Shown here piece by piece: positions 1-7,155 of a DNA stretch of 36,371 nt. The notes below the pieces were generated by a model. That model was not told the origin of the DNA. It saw nothing but the letters and a program-made list of their open reading frames with translations, and did no database searches. Every line of letters begins with the position of its first letter. Position 1 is the first letter of the stretch. Both the position numbers and the translations under genes were made by a program. The stretch lies in contig VBHQ01000047.1 of NCBI GenBank assembly GCA_005880395.1, positions 1-36,371 on the forward strand, in the 5' to 3' direction. This stretch comes from Chloroflexota bacterium. Its GTDB lineage: Bacteria; Chloroflexota; Dormibacteria; CF-121.

Positions 1-463
1 TCGTCTCTGGGACCCGGAACCAGGTCTTGCCGGTGGCAAAGGTCACGGCGATATCGGTCGAGCCGAACCCCGCGGAGAAGCAGCCCAGCGCGCCGTAGGT
101 CGTGCTGTGTGAATCGGCGCCGACGACGATGCCGCCGGGCCGGACGAAGCCTTTCTCCACCATCAGCTGATGGCAGATACCTTCCTGAAAAACGTGGCGA
201 ACGCCAAACTCGCTGGCGAACTCGCGAACCTGCCGATGGAGTCCTGCGGCGGCGACCGTGTTTGCCGGCAGGATGTGATCGAAGACAAAGATCACGCGGT
301 CCGGATCCCACAGCGGCACCCCGAGCTGGCGGAAGGCTTCGATCGCGAGCGGCCCGGTAACGTCATGGGCCATCGCGTAGTCGACCGGTGCGACCACGAT
401 CTCACCGGCGTGAACGCTGCGGCCCAGCCGCGCAGAGAAGATCTCTTCGGTGAGGGTTCCCAT
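1..463 (-). CDS. Homoaconitase / 3-isopropylmalate dehydratase large subunit (LeuC family), partial
   Basis: This is the N-terminal ~154 residues of an aconitase-superfamily large subunit; the rest lies beyond the window edge. Visible family landmarks are an FDHILPAN block at about residue 61, a QEGICHQ block at about 94, and GADSHSTTYGALGCF at about 115, where LeuC/homoaconitase proteins carry the GADSHT motif, followed by the GKTWFRVPET block. The ATG at 463 shares its A with the stop of the upstream homocitrate synthase (TGATG), so the two are translationally coupled. Known role of the family: dehydration/hydration of homocitrate or 2-isopropylmalate on a 4Fe-4S cluster. Coupling to homocitrate synthase and proximity to lysX favour the homoaconitase step of lysine synthesis; a leucine or dual role cannot be excluded. 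The cluster cysteines lie outside the window. Confidence 0.9.
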   Translation of the reverse strand, partial: MGTLTEEIFSARLGRSVHAGEIVVAPVDYAMAHDVTGPLAIEAFRQLGVPLWDPDRVIFVFDHILPANTVAAAGLHRQVREFASEFGVRHVFQEGICHQLMVEKGFVRPGGIVVGADSHSTTYGALGCFSAGFGSTDIAVTFATGKTWFRVPET

Positions 464-1487
464 CAGGCCGGTACCCTGCCGCGAAGCAAATCATCGAGCT
501 CATCAGTGCTGAGCGGTCTGGCGTCGGCTCGGCGCTTGACCTCCGCCGTAATCGTCCGAATCTCCTGATCGTTGAGGCTCAGCCCAAGCAGCGAAGCGCG
601 GTGGGCGATCACATGCCGGCCGGTTAGCCGGTGGCCGGTCATCAGCGTGCGCTCGCGGCCGAACTGCGCCGGATCGAAAATTTCGTAGGTCGATGGATCG
701 TTCAATACCGCATTGGTATGCATCCCCGCCTTGTGATGGAAGGCCGTGGCGCTGGTGATCGCGGCGTTGAAGGGGACCTCGATACCAACCATCTCGGCGA
801 CCATCCGATCGAGCTCCGGAAGGATCTCGAGCCGGTATTGGGAGACCAGCTCGGGGTTGATGCTCAGGAGGCGGGCGATCATGCCGCTCAGCGGCACGAT
901 GCCATTGCGCTCACCGATGCCGAGGATGGTGGTGTCGACGTGGGTGGCGCCCGCTTCCAGGGCGGCGAAGGCATTCGCGATCGCACATCCCGTGTCGTTG
1001 TGGGCGTGGAACTCGATATCGCAGTCGACCGCCTTGCGCACCATTGACACCAGCTCGAAGACCTGGCTGGGGGTGGCGATCCCAACTGTGTCGGCCAGCC
1101 CCACCCGTTGCGGGTGCAGACCACTTCCGTGCCAGATTCAATGATCTCGTCCACGCTCTTGCCGTGCGAGAAGGTGCGCAGCGTGGACGAGGTACCAAAC
1201 AGGACATCGATCCCGTCCGCGCCCGTTTGGACCGCGACCCGAGCGTCGTCCATGTGGCAGCGCACATGCGTGAGTACCTTGGCGCGCAATGGAAGGCCAG
1301 CCACCGTTCGGACGTCGGCCTCGGATTGAGGCGAAGCACAGGGCGACGTCAGCTCGAGGTATTCGACACCGAAGTCATCCAGGGTTTTTGCGATCGCGAC
1401 TTTCTGCGCCGGCGTGAAGTGAGCCAGCGCGAACTGCTCGCCTTCTCGAAGCGTCGACTCGATGATCTTGAACGCTCGTATTGACAT
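463..1487 (-). pseudogene. hcs: Homocitrate synthase, interrupted by an internal deletion and frame change
   Basis: The gene starts at ATG 1487 behind GGAGGT and opens with the DRE-TIM motif STLREGEQF (residues ~10-18), as in the homocitrate synthase/NifV/isopropylmalate synthase family. The reading continues through [11 protein letters not shown] and [10 protein letters not shown] to about IIESGTEVV. It then leaves the family sequence, which resumes in another frame at [13 protein letters not shown] and runs through [21 protein letters not shown] and HKAGMH to the stop at 463-465. Compared with remembered Thermus homocitrate synthase, about 30-40 residues are missing at the junction (plus-strand ~1104-1130), and the 1025-nt span is not a multiple of three. 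Known function: acetyl-CoA plus 2-oxoglutarate to homocitrate, the first step of the aminoadipate lysine pathway. All other blocks are intact and the gene has a riboswitch, so an assembly deletion is as likely as real inactivation. Confidence 0.85.
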
Positions 1488-1504
1488 GGCACCTCCAAGA
1501 ACAC

Positions 1505-1535
1505 AAAAAGCCTTCGTCCACCGGGACGAGAGGCT
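1505..1535 (-). terminator. Intrinsic terminator of the T-box leader
   Basis: On the minus strand AGCCTCTCGTCC pairs with GGACGAAGGCT across a CGGT loop (11 bp with one bulged C), followed by a run of five T at 1509-1505. The 5' arm reuses the CTCTCGTCC needed by the antiterminator, so the two structures are mutually exclusive, as expected for transcriptional T-box control. Confidence 0.85.
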
Positions 1536-1665
1536 TCTCTCGTGGTACCACCCGACTTCGCCTGCCGCTCGCGCGGCCGGCCTCTTCGAGTCCGCGGCTC
1601 CTGTGCTTGAAGACTCCAGCCCGATCACGGGGGCCATCCGGCTCGGCCTACTGCGAACCTCCAGG

Positions 1666-1703
1666 TTCTCCCTCTCCCTCCGGGGGAGGGTCGGGGTGGG
1701 GGC
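1666..1703 (+). repeat. Dispersed hairpin/G-run repeat, copy a (in the T-box leader)
   Basis: CCTCTCCCTC then CGGGGGAGGGTCGGGGTGGGGG. The C-rich and G-rich halves can pair, and the G-rich half has four G-runs with 1-2 nt spacers, a potential G-quadruplex. In the leader RNA the C-rich strand is transcribed. Confidence 0.75.
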
Positions 1704-1842
1704 TTCTGTTCGACCGGCGGCTCCGAGGCCTTTTTCGGCGGTGCCCTGGACCCTCCTTCTCAGCTGCCGGAGGTTCTCTGGAGTCCCAGCGTTCGCGTAC
1801 TCTCCCTCATCAACGCCTTTGCGTATGAACTTGTTGGCGCGA

Positions 1843-1871
1843 ACAATAACGGCATCGGTGCCCGGTGTCAA
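1843..1871 (-). promoter_or_regulatory. Promoter for the T-box leader, overlapping the lysX stop
   Basis: TTGACA (1871-1866), a 17-nt spacer, then TATTGT (1848-1843), a near-consensus sigma-70-type promoter. The -35 box includes the lysX stop codon TGA. Predicted start of transcription is about 1836, which places the whole T-box Stem I inside the transcript. Confidence 0.75.
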
Positions 1872-2716
1872 GCGACGGCTTCGGTTTTTCGGACATGCAG
1901 CAGGTAATCGATGATCAGGTCCGGCACCGGAATGCCGGTTGCGCTCATGAAGCCATGGAATTCCGGCGTGTAGTTGAGCTCGTTGACGAGCAAGCCGTCC
2001 TCATGCTCCAACAGATCGATCGCGAGAAATCCGCCGCCGACGGCGTTCGCGGCCTCCTGGCAGAGTTCATGGATCTCCGGCGTCACGGGACACGGCGATG
2101 CCTGGCCGCTGCGCGCGGTGTTCGTGATCCAGTGTTCGGAGCTACGGTAAATCGCGCCGATCGTCTGCTCGCCCATCACGATCGCGCGAATGTCGCGCTC
2201 GGGCTTGTGCACGTATTCCTGGATATAGAAGATCCCGTGCTGGTATGACCCCAGCGTTTCCTTGTGCTCGAGCACCGCTTCTGCCGCGTCCCGGTCGTTG
2301 ATCTTGGCGAGCAGCCGTCCCCAGGAGCCGACCATCGGCTTGAGCACGACTGGATAGCCCATCTTCTCGATCGCTTCCAGCGCTGCTTCGCGAGTGAAGG
2401 CCACGACCGTCTTTGGAATGGGCACGCCGGCGGAAGCCAGTGTCGACGACGTCAGGATCTTGTCACCGCAGATCTGCGCGACGTGCCCGCTGTTGACGGT
2501 CGGGACGCCGGCCGCATTCAAGAGGCTGAGCGCGTAGAGCGAGCGGCCATGGTGGATGGACCGGTCCAGCACGACGTCCGTTGCCGGCACGTCTCCACCG
2601 ATCGGAAATTGCAGCTCGTCTTCGTTGAGCCGCTCAAAAGGGATGCCGCGACGACGCAAAGCCTCAAACAGGGCCTTCTCTTCGAAACGGACGCGGCTGC
2701 AGAGGATGCCGATCAC
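1868..2716 (-). CDS. lysX: LysX-type ATP-grasp ligase (alpha-aminoadipate:LysW ligase)
   Basis: An ATP-grasp protein of the RimK/LysX family, ~282 residues from GTG 2716. From that start it opens [14 protein letters not shown], the usual LysX N-terminus, and carries [17 protein letters not shown], the ATP-binding [14 protein letters not shown] segment, the FYIQEYV strand and the metal-binding end with [14 protein letters not shown]. Known role: ATP-dependent attachment of the alpha-amino group of 2-aminoadipate to the C-terminal Glu of the carrier protein LysW; a related ArgX acts on glutamate. No lysW is visible nearby. The start is uncertain: ATG 2761 is in frame; GGAGGT is well placed (7 nt) for an ATT at 2731; TATAAT at 2735-2730 would put transcription just upstream of GTG 2716. 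GTG is chosen because it fits the family N-terminus. Confidence 0.85.
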   Translation of the reverse strand: MIGILCSRVRFEEKALFEALRRRGIPFERLNEDELQFPIGGDVPATDVVLDRSIHHGRSLYALSLLNAAGVPTVNSGHVAQICGDKILTSSTLASAGVPIPKTVVAFTREAALEAIEKMGYPVVLKPMVGSWGRLLAKINDRDAAEAVLEHKETLGSYQHGIFYIQEYVHKPERDIRAIVMGEQTIGAIYRSSEHWITNTARSGQASPCPVTPEIHELCQEAANAVGGGFLAIDLLEHEDGLLVNELNYTPEFHGFMSATGIPVPDLIIDYLLHVRKTEAVA

Positions 2717-2722
2717 GGTAGC

Positions 2723-2751
2723 TTGCGTAATTATACATACCTCCGTATACT
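2723..2751 (+). promoter_or_regulatory. argG promoter
   Basis: TTGCGT (2723-2728), a 17-nt spacer, then TATACT (2746-2751). Transcription would start near 2758, giving a ~25-nt leader that contains AGGAGG before the argG ATG. On the other strand TATAAT at 2735-2730 may serve lysX, so the two divergent promoters overlap. Confidence 0.65.
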
Positions 2752-2782
2752 TATGCGACAAAACCGGAACAGGAGGCTGCGC

Positions 2783-4027
2783 ATGCTGGCTGTAAAGAGC
2801 AAATTACTGGACAAGATCGAGGCGACGCCGGTGAAGACCGCAAAGAAAGTCGCGCTCGCATACTCGGGCGGTTTGGACTCATCGCTCTGCGCCGTGCTGG
2901 CGAAAGAGAAGTACCACGTCGAGGAGCTGTTTGCGATTACCGTCGACGTCGGACAGGGGCAGGACGAAATGGATGCCGCGATCCAGAAGGCGAAGGTCCT
3001 TGGCATCACGCCAATCGTCATCGACGCCAGGGCGGAGTTTGCCGAGCTGTGGCTGACCAAAGCCATCCAGGCGAACTCGAACTACGAGGGCTATCCCGTC
3101 TCTACGTCGATGACGCGGCAACTGATCGCCTCGAAAATCGCCGCCCTCGCCCTCAAGCTTGGCTGCGACGCGATCATGGAGGGCAGCAGCGGCAAGGGCA
3201 ACGACCAGTACCGCATGCATAACGTGTTCAAGCTGTTCGCGCCGCAGCTCGATGTCCTGGTCCCTGTGCGCGATTTCGACCTGACCCGGGGCGAGGAAGA
3301 AGAGCTCTCCAAGGAACTCGGCATACCGATCACCGAAGTCATGCAAGGCGGCGATGACAAGACGATGTGGTGCCGCAGCCTGGCGTCGGGCGCCATCGGG
3401 CTCAACCAGCCGATCCCGGAACACGCCTGGCTGTGGTGGAAGTCGGCGGGAAAGACGAAGTCCACCCCGACAAAGGTTTCGGTGACGTTCGAGCATGGCA
3501 TCCCGGTCGCGTTCGACGGCAACGAGCTATCGCTCCCCGAGATCGTCTCGCAGCTCAATGTGGTCGCCGGCAGCCACGGCATCGGGAAGATCGATATCTT
3601 CGAAGACGGCATCATGGGCCTGAAGTCGCGGGAGCTCTATGAGGCGCCCGCCGCCGCCGTGCTGCTCAAACTGCACCATGACCTCGAGCAGTTCTGTCTG
3701 ACCAAAGAGGAGCTCGAGTTCAAGGCGTTGGTCGACCAGAAGTGGGGATCCCTCGTCTATCACGGCGCCTGGTTCAGCCCGCTGAAGGATGCGCTCGACG
3801 GCTTCATTGCGACCACCCAGGCGCATGTCAGTGGTACCCAGGTCGCGACGCTGTTTCAGGGCGCGATCGACATCGACTCGCGGCAGAGCGATCAGTCGTT
3901 GTTCTTTCCGGAGATCCGGGGTTTGCAGAGCCGTAGCTTCAACCAGCAGCTCTGCGGCCCGGCGGCACAAATCGCCGGATTGTCCTGGGAAGTGCTGGCC
4001 AAGCGGATGGCGAAGGTCAACCACTGA
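2783..4027 (+). CDS. argG: Argininosuccinate synthase, divergent paralogue 1
   Basis: 414 residues from ATG 2783, placed 6 nt behind AGGAGG; an upstream in-frame extension is ignored. The N-type ATP pyrophosphatase loop AYSGGLDSS lies at about residues 28-36, followed by [20 protein letters not shown] (usually HGSTGKGNDQVR) and [26 protein letters not shown] near the C-terminus. Known reaction: citrulline + aspartate + ATP to argininosuccinate. The segment that in standard ArgG reads SVDENLWGRSIEAG is here [15 protein letters not shown], and the following linker ([15 protein letters not shown]) is also unusual, so the substrate site may differ. It heads the argG-argH-argR-argG2 cluster and overlaps argH by 4 nt. 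An amino-acid synthase function is secure; its exact role next to a second ArgG is not. Confidence 0.88.
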   Translation: MLAVKSKLLDKIEATPVKTAKKVALAYSGGLDSSLCAVLAKEKYHVEELFAITVDVGQGQDEMDAAIQKAKVLGITPIVIDARAEFAELWLTKAIQANSNYEGYPVSTSMTRQLIASKIAALALKLGCDAIMEGSSGKGNDQYRMHNVFKLFAPQLDVLVPVRDFDLTRGEEEELSKELGIPITEVMQGGDDKTMWCRSLASGAIGLNQPIPEHAWLWWKSAGKTKSTPTKVSVTFEHGIPVAFDGNELSLPEIVSQLNVVAGSHGIGKIDIFEDGIMGLKSRELYEAPAAAVLLKLHHDLEQFCLTKEELEFKALVDQKWGSLVYHGAWFSPLKDALDGFIATTQAHVSGTQVATLFQGAIDIDSRQSDQSLFFPEIRGLQSRSFNQQLCGPAAQIAGLSWEVLAKRMAKVNH

Positions 4028-5337
4028 GCCAGCAGCCCTGGGGCGGGCGCTTCAAGGAAGAGCCGGACCCGCTCATCGATCGCTTCACGCGGTCGCTGGC
4101 GGTCGATAGCCGGCTTTTCCACGAGGACATCACCGGCAGCCGGGCCTACGCAAAGGCCCTGGTTGGCGTCGGTGTCCTCACGCGCGATGAGCAAGCGCAA
4201 ATCGACGGAGCCCTGGCTGCCATAGAAACCGACCTTACGAATCACCCGTTCTCTTCCCCTCCCCCTCTGGGGGAGGGCAGGGTGGCGGCTCCCGTCGCCG
4301 AAGACATTCACATGTTTGTCGAGCAACGCCTGATCGAAAAACTCGGGCCCTTGGGCGGCAAACTCCACACCGGCCGAAGCCGGAATGACCAGGTCACCCT
4401 CGACCTCCGCCTCTACGTCAAGGCGGCCGGTGCCGACCTCCTCACTGCGATAGCAGCGTTGCAATCCGCCCTGGTCGGCCGGGCCAGAGAACAGATCGAG
4501 ACGGTTATGCCCGGCTACACCCACACCCAGCGAGCTCAGCCGGTGTTGCTCGCGCATCATCTGCTGGCCTACGTCGAGATGTTGCACCGCGATCATGGCC
4601 GTATCAAGGACGCCGTCAAGCGCGCTGATTTATCTCCCCTCGGGGCGGGCGCCCTGGCCGGCAGTGGGTTCCCGATCGATCGGCAGGTGTCGGCCTGCAG
4701 CATCGCGATGATCCATCTCTCGCGCCTCTGCGGCGAGATCGTGCTCTGGACCAGCGTCGAGTTCTCCTTTGCGACGCTCCCCGATGGGCTCGCAAGCGGC
4801 AGTTCGATGATGCCCAATAAGAAGAATCCGTGCGCCGCCGAACTGGTTCGCGCCAAAAGTGGTCGGGTCGCCGGCGATCTCGTGAACCTGTTGATGGTCC
4901 TCAAGGGCCTGCCCCTCGCCTACAACCGCGATTTGCAGGAAGACAAAGAGGCGCTCTTCGATGCGGTCGACACCACGCACGACTGCCTGCAGGTGACGGC
5001 AACGCTCGTCGAGGGTCTTCGATTCGATGTCGACCAAATGCGGGCAGCAGCGGTCACCGGCTACACGCTCGCCACCGAACTGGCGGATTATCTCTCGAGA
5101 AAGGGCATGCCCTTTCGGGACGCCCACCGCGTGATTGGTCAACTGGTCGCCTCGGCGGCCGCTTCCAACCGAAGCCTCGAATCCTATTCGGTCGGCGAGC
5201 TCAGTGCATTTTCGCCGCTGTTTGGTGCCGACGTGGCCGAGCATCTGACCCTCGAAGGCGCGCTCAAATCGCGCGACGTGCTTGGTGGCACCGCACCGTC
5301 ACGAGTTCGCGAGGCGCTGGCGCATGTCGAAACGTAA
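4024..5337 (+). CDS. argH: Argininosuccinate lyase with apparent CTG start
   Basis: 437 residues if translation starts at CTG 4024, which overlaps the argG stop as CTGA. In this frame no ATG, GTG or TTG occurs between the argG end and a GTG at 4282, yet the family N-terminus (PWGGRF, then FTRSLAVDSRLFHEDITGSRAYAKAL) is encoded from 4036 on. Downstream are HTGRSRNDQV (about 115), GYTHTQRAQPV, and the fumarase/lyase signature GSSMMPNKKNP (~260). Known reaction: argininosuccinate to arginine + fumarate. A weak GAAGG lies 7 nt before the CTG, and coupling to argG termination is likely. Residues ~75-90 (FSSPPPLGEGRVAAP) come from a dispersed DNA repeat inserted in frame just before the EDIHMFVE helix. 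Confidence 0.92.
   Translation: MSQQPWGGRFKEEPDPLIDRFTRSLAVDSRLFHEDITGSRAYAKALVGVGVLTRDEQAQIDGALAAIETDLTNHPFSSPPPLGEGRVAAPVAEDIHMFVEQRLIEKLGPLGGKLHTGRSRNDQVTLDLRLYVKAAGADLLTAIAALQSALVGRAREQIETVMPGYTHTQRAQPVLLAHHLLAYVEMLHRDHGRIKDAVKRADLSPLGAGALAGSGFPIDRQVSACSIAMIHLSRLCGEIVLWTSVEFSFATLPDGLASGSSMMPNKKNPCAAELVRAKSGRVAGDLVNLLMVLKGLPLAYNRDLQEDKEALFDAVDTTHDCLQVTATLVEGLRFDVDQMRAAAVTGYTLATELADYLSRKGMPFRDAHRVIGQLVASAAASNRSLESYSVGELSAFSPLFGADVAEHLTLEGALKSRDVLGGTAPSRVREALAHVET
4250..4290 (+). repeat. Dispersed repeat, copy b (inside argH)
   Basis: CCCTCCCCC pairs with GGGGGAGGG around a 3-nt TCT loop, followed by CAGGGTGGCGGC. It is inserted in frame and encodes FSSPPPLGEGRVAAP of ArgH. Confidence 0.8.
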
Positions 5338-5806
5338 GCGGCAGGAGGCGATCCTCTCGATCATCGCCAAGCATCCGGTGTCCACGCAGGAAGAACTGGT
5401 TGAGCGGCTGCAGCGCGCCGGGATTGCCACCACGCAGGCGACCGTCTCCCGCGATATCGCCGAGCTCGGCCTGGTACGCGTCGCCGGCGCCGACAGCCAC
5501 TACATCAAACCGGATGAGGGGATGGGCGCAGCCTCGCCGGCCGGTCGAGAAGATCGCTTGCGACGGTTGTTGCGCGACCTGCCGATGACGGTCCGGCGTG
5601 GCCAGGGCCTGGCGGTGCTGTCGACGACGCCGGGGTCGGCGAACCCTCTCGCCTCCGCAATCGACGGTGCCGGATGGCCCGAAGTCCTGGGGACCGTGGC
5701 GGGCGACGACACCATCTTCGTCGCGCTCGCCGTGCAGCCCCGCGCGTATAGCGGCCTGGCCCAGCGGCTTGCCCGGCTGGGCGCCTACGTCCAACCGGAG
5801 GACTGA
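5324..5806 (+). CDS. argR: Arginine repressor ArgR
   Basis: 160 residues from ATG 5324, overlapping the end of argH by 14 nt; the longer in-frame start at 5282 would lie deeper in argH and adds no family sequence. The N-terminal winged helix (KRQEAILSIIAKHPVSTQEEL, with TQATVSRDIAELGLVRV) is the DNA-binding part. The C-terminal half ends with VLGTVAGDDTIFVAL, the hexamer/arginine-binding fold (GDDT motif) of ArgR/AhrC. Known role: arginine-dependent repressor of arginine synthesis genes and, in some bacteria, activator of catabolism. Its place inside the arg cluster implies autoregulation of the operon. No clear ARG box could be picked out by eye at the argG promoter. Confidence 0.93.
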   Translation: MSKRKRQEAILSIIAKHPVSTQEELVERLQRAGIATTQATVSRDIAELGLVRVAGADSHYIKPDEGMGAASPAGREDRLRRLLRDLPMTVRRGQGLAVLSTTPGSANPLASAIDGAGWPEVLGTVAGDDTIFVALAVQPRAYSGLAQRLARLGAYVQPED

Positions 5807-7155
5807 TGCCCGAGAAGATCGTGCTCGCGTATTCCGGCGGGCTCGACACCACCGTCGCGGTGAAGTGGCTGACGGAAACTCGCGGCTTCGACGTGATCGC
5901 CCTGACCGTCGATCTCGGCAGCCAGCCGAAGCTGGCCGCCATCCGCCAGCGCGCCCTCGCAGCAGGCGCGAGCAAAGCCTTTGTCTTCGACGCTCGTACG
6001 CCCTTCATCGAGCGCTTTTGCTGGCCAGCCCTCAAGGCCGGTGCGCTGTACCAGGACCAGTACCCGCTGGCGACGGCGCTAGGGCGGCCGCTGATCGCTC
6101 AGCTGTTGGTTGAAGTCGCGACGCGGGAGGGCGCCACCTGGATCGCACACGGCTCGACTGGCAAGGGCAACGACCAGGTCCGGTTCGATATCGCGACCGG
6201 TGCCCTGGCGCCGCATCTGAAGGTGCTGGCTCCCCTCCGGGACGGCATGACGATGAGCCGTGAGCAGGAAATCGCCTACGCCCAAGAACATGGCTTGCAA
6301 ATTGAAATCAGACCCGAGTCGCCGTACAGTGTGGATGAGAATCTGTGGGGGCGCTCCATCGAAGCCGGCGTGCTGGAGGATGCGATTCTCAAGCCCCCCG
6401 AGGACGCGTTTCTCTGGACCGCCTCGGTGGACACCGCCCCCGCCAGCCCAACGGTCATCGAGCTCGGCTTTGAACAGGGGATACCTACCAGTCTCAGTCC
6501 ATCTCCCTCCCCCTCTGGGGGAGGGCAGGGTGGGGGCCTCGGCCTCGTCAGCGAGCTCAACCGTATCGGCGGTATTCACGGCGTCGGACGCATCGACATG
6601 ATCGAGGATCGGTTTGTCGGCATCAAGTCTCGCGAGGTCTACGAGGCGCCTGCCGCCGTGATCCTGCATCATGCGCACCGCGCCCTGGAAGAGCTCGTAC
6701 TCGATGGCGAAGCGGCTCGCTTCAAAACGTCCGTCGCCCAGGAATATGCCCGGCTCGTCTACCAGGGCAAGTGGTTCAGCCGGCACCGGCGCGACCTCGA
6801 TGCCTACGTCGACAGCACCCAGGCATTGGTGACGGGCAAAGTGTTCGTGAAACTGCACAAGGGGAACGCCCAGGTCGCAGGCCGCTCGTCGCCATACTCG
6901 CTCTATCGGCCGCGGCTCGCGACCTACTCGTCAGGCGACCAGTTCGACCACCAGGCGGCCGTCGGTTTCATCAAGCTGGTCGGTCTTCCGATTCGAACCC
7001 AGGCCGAGGTCCAGGGCACCGCGAACGTTGCTTCGCTACTGCAGGATGACCGCCATGTTGTTGAAGTCGGTCCAGGAGCCCTCGAAGGCGGCCTTGCTGA
7101 ACCAGTACTGGCTGCCACTCTTCCAGGGATCGTTGACCCGAACCTGGGTCGCTGA
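5806..7155 (+). CDS. argG: Argininosuccinate synthase, canonical-type paralogue 2 with antisense-overlapping tail
   Basis: 449 residues; ATG 5806 shares its A with the argR stop (TGATG) and sits behind GGAGG. The ATP loop is AYSGGLDTT, followed by HGSTGKGNDQVRF and SVDENLWGRSIEAGVLED, the standard ArgG residues. RIGGIHGVGRIDMIEDRFVGIKSREVYEAP follows, and the family end FDHQAAVGFIKLVGLP lies near residues 383-398. Two oddities: residues ~232-247 (a Ser-Pro then Gly-rich stretch) come from an in-frame copy of the dispersed repeat; and after the usual ArgG end the frame stays open for ~45 residues, the last 120 nt antisense to the C39 peptidase gene. This copy looks like the housekeeping enzyme; why two ArgG types flank argH/argR is unknown. 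Confidence 0.9.
   Translation: MPEKIVLAYSGGLDTTVAVKWLTETRGFDVIALTVDLGSQPKLAAIRQRALAAGASKAFVFDARTPFIERFCWPALKAGALYQDQYPLATALGRPLIAQLLVEVATREGATWIAHGSTGKGNDQVRFDIATGALAPHLKVLAPLRDGMTMSREQEIAYAQEHGLQIEIRPESPYSVDENLWGRSIEAGVLEDAILKPPEDAFLWTASVDTAPASPTVIELGFEQGIPTSLSPSPSPSGGGQGGGLGLVSELNRIGGIHGVGRIDMIEDRFVGIKSREVYEAPAAVILHHAHRALEELVLDGEAARFKTSVAQEYARLVYQGKWFSRHRRDLDAYVDSTQALVTGKVFVKLHKGNAQVAGRSSPYSLYRPRLATYSSGDQFDHQAAVGFIKLVGLPIRTQAEVQGTANVASLLQDDRHVVEVGPGALEGGLAEPVLAATLPGIVDPNLGR
6501..6540 (+). repeat. Dispersed repeat, copy c (inside argG2)
   Basis: The same 9-bp hairpin with TCT loop, then CAGGGTGGGGGCC. It encodes a Ser-Pro stretch followed by a Gly-rich stretch in ArgG2 and carries four G-runs of 5, 3, 3 and 5. 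Confidence 0.8.

Larger units (their letters stand above)
1505..1836 (-). promoter_or_regulatory. T-box riboswitch upstream of homocitrate synthase (probable lysine specifier AAA)
   Basis: The ~330-nt leader has the main T-box parts on the minus strand. Stem I opens with GATGAGGGAGAGTA near 1812-1798. Its distal arm follows with an AGAGA bulge, CCTCC/GGAGG pairing and a GGCAGCTGAGAA terminal loop. The specifier strand reads GAA-AAA-GGCCTC-GGAGC from about 1736; by analogy with leaders of the form GAA-codon-...GGAGC, the specifier is AAA (Lys), at about 1733-1731. The antiterminator holds the T-box core GGGTGGTACCACGAGAG (1553-1537), which pairs with CTCTCGTCCC around the TGGTACC bulge. UGGU would pair with an ACCA tRNA end. 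A competing terminator follows. In this class, uncharged tRNA stabilises the antiterminator, so lysine starvation should induce the genes downstream. A dispersed hairpin repeat is inserted at 1666-1703 between Stem I and the antiterminator. Confidence 0.9.

Noticed and set aside
888-1871. Long minus-strand open frame running through the leader into homocitrate synthase
   Set aside because: The part upstream of 1487 is the T-box RNA with no protein-family character; the true start is ATG 1487 with GGAGGT.
2264-2782. N-terminal extension of argG antisense to lysX
   Set aside because: It lacks family sequence, and a promoter plus AGGAGG point to ATG 2783.
6501-6540. CRISPR or tandem repeat array
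   Set aside because: The repeat copies are single, kilobases apart and have no spacers or cas genes.
6980-7000. tRNA-like GATTCGAACCC string
   Set aside because: It is coding sequence of argG2 with no cloverleaf around it.
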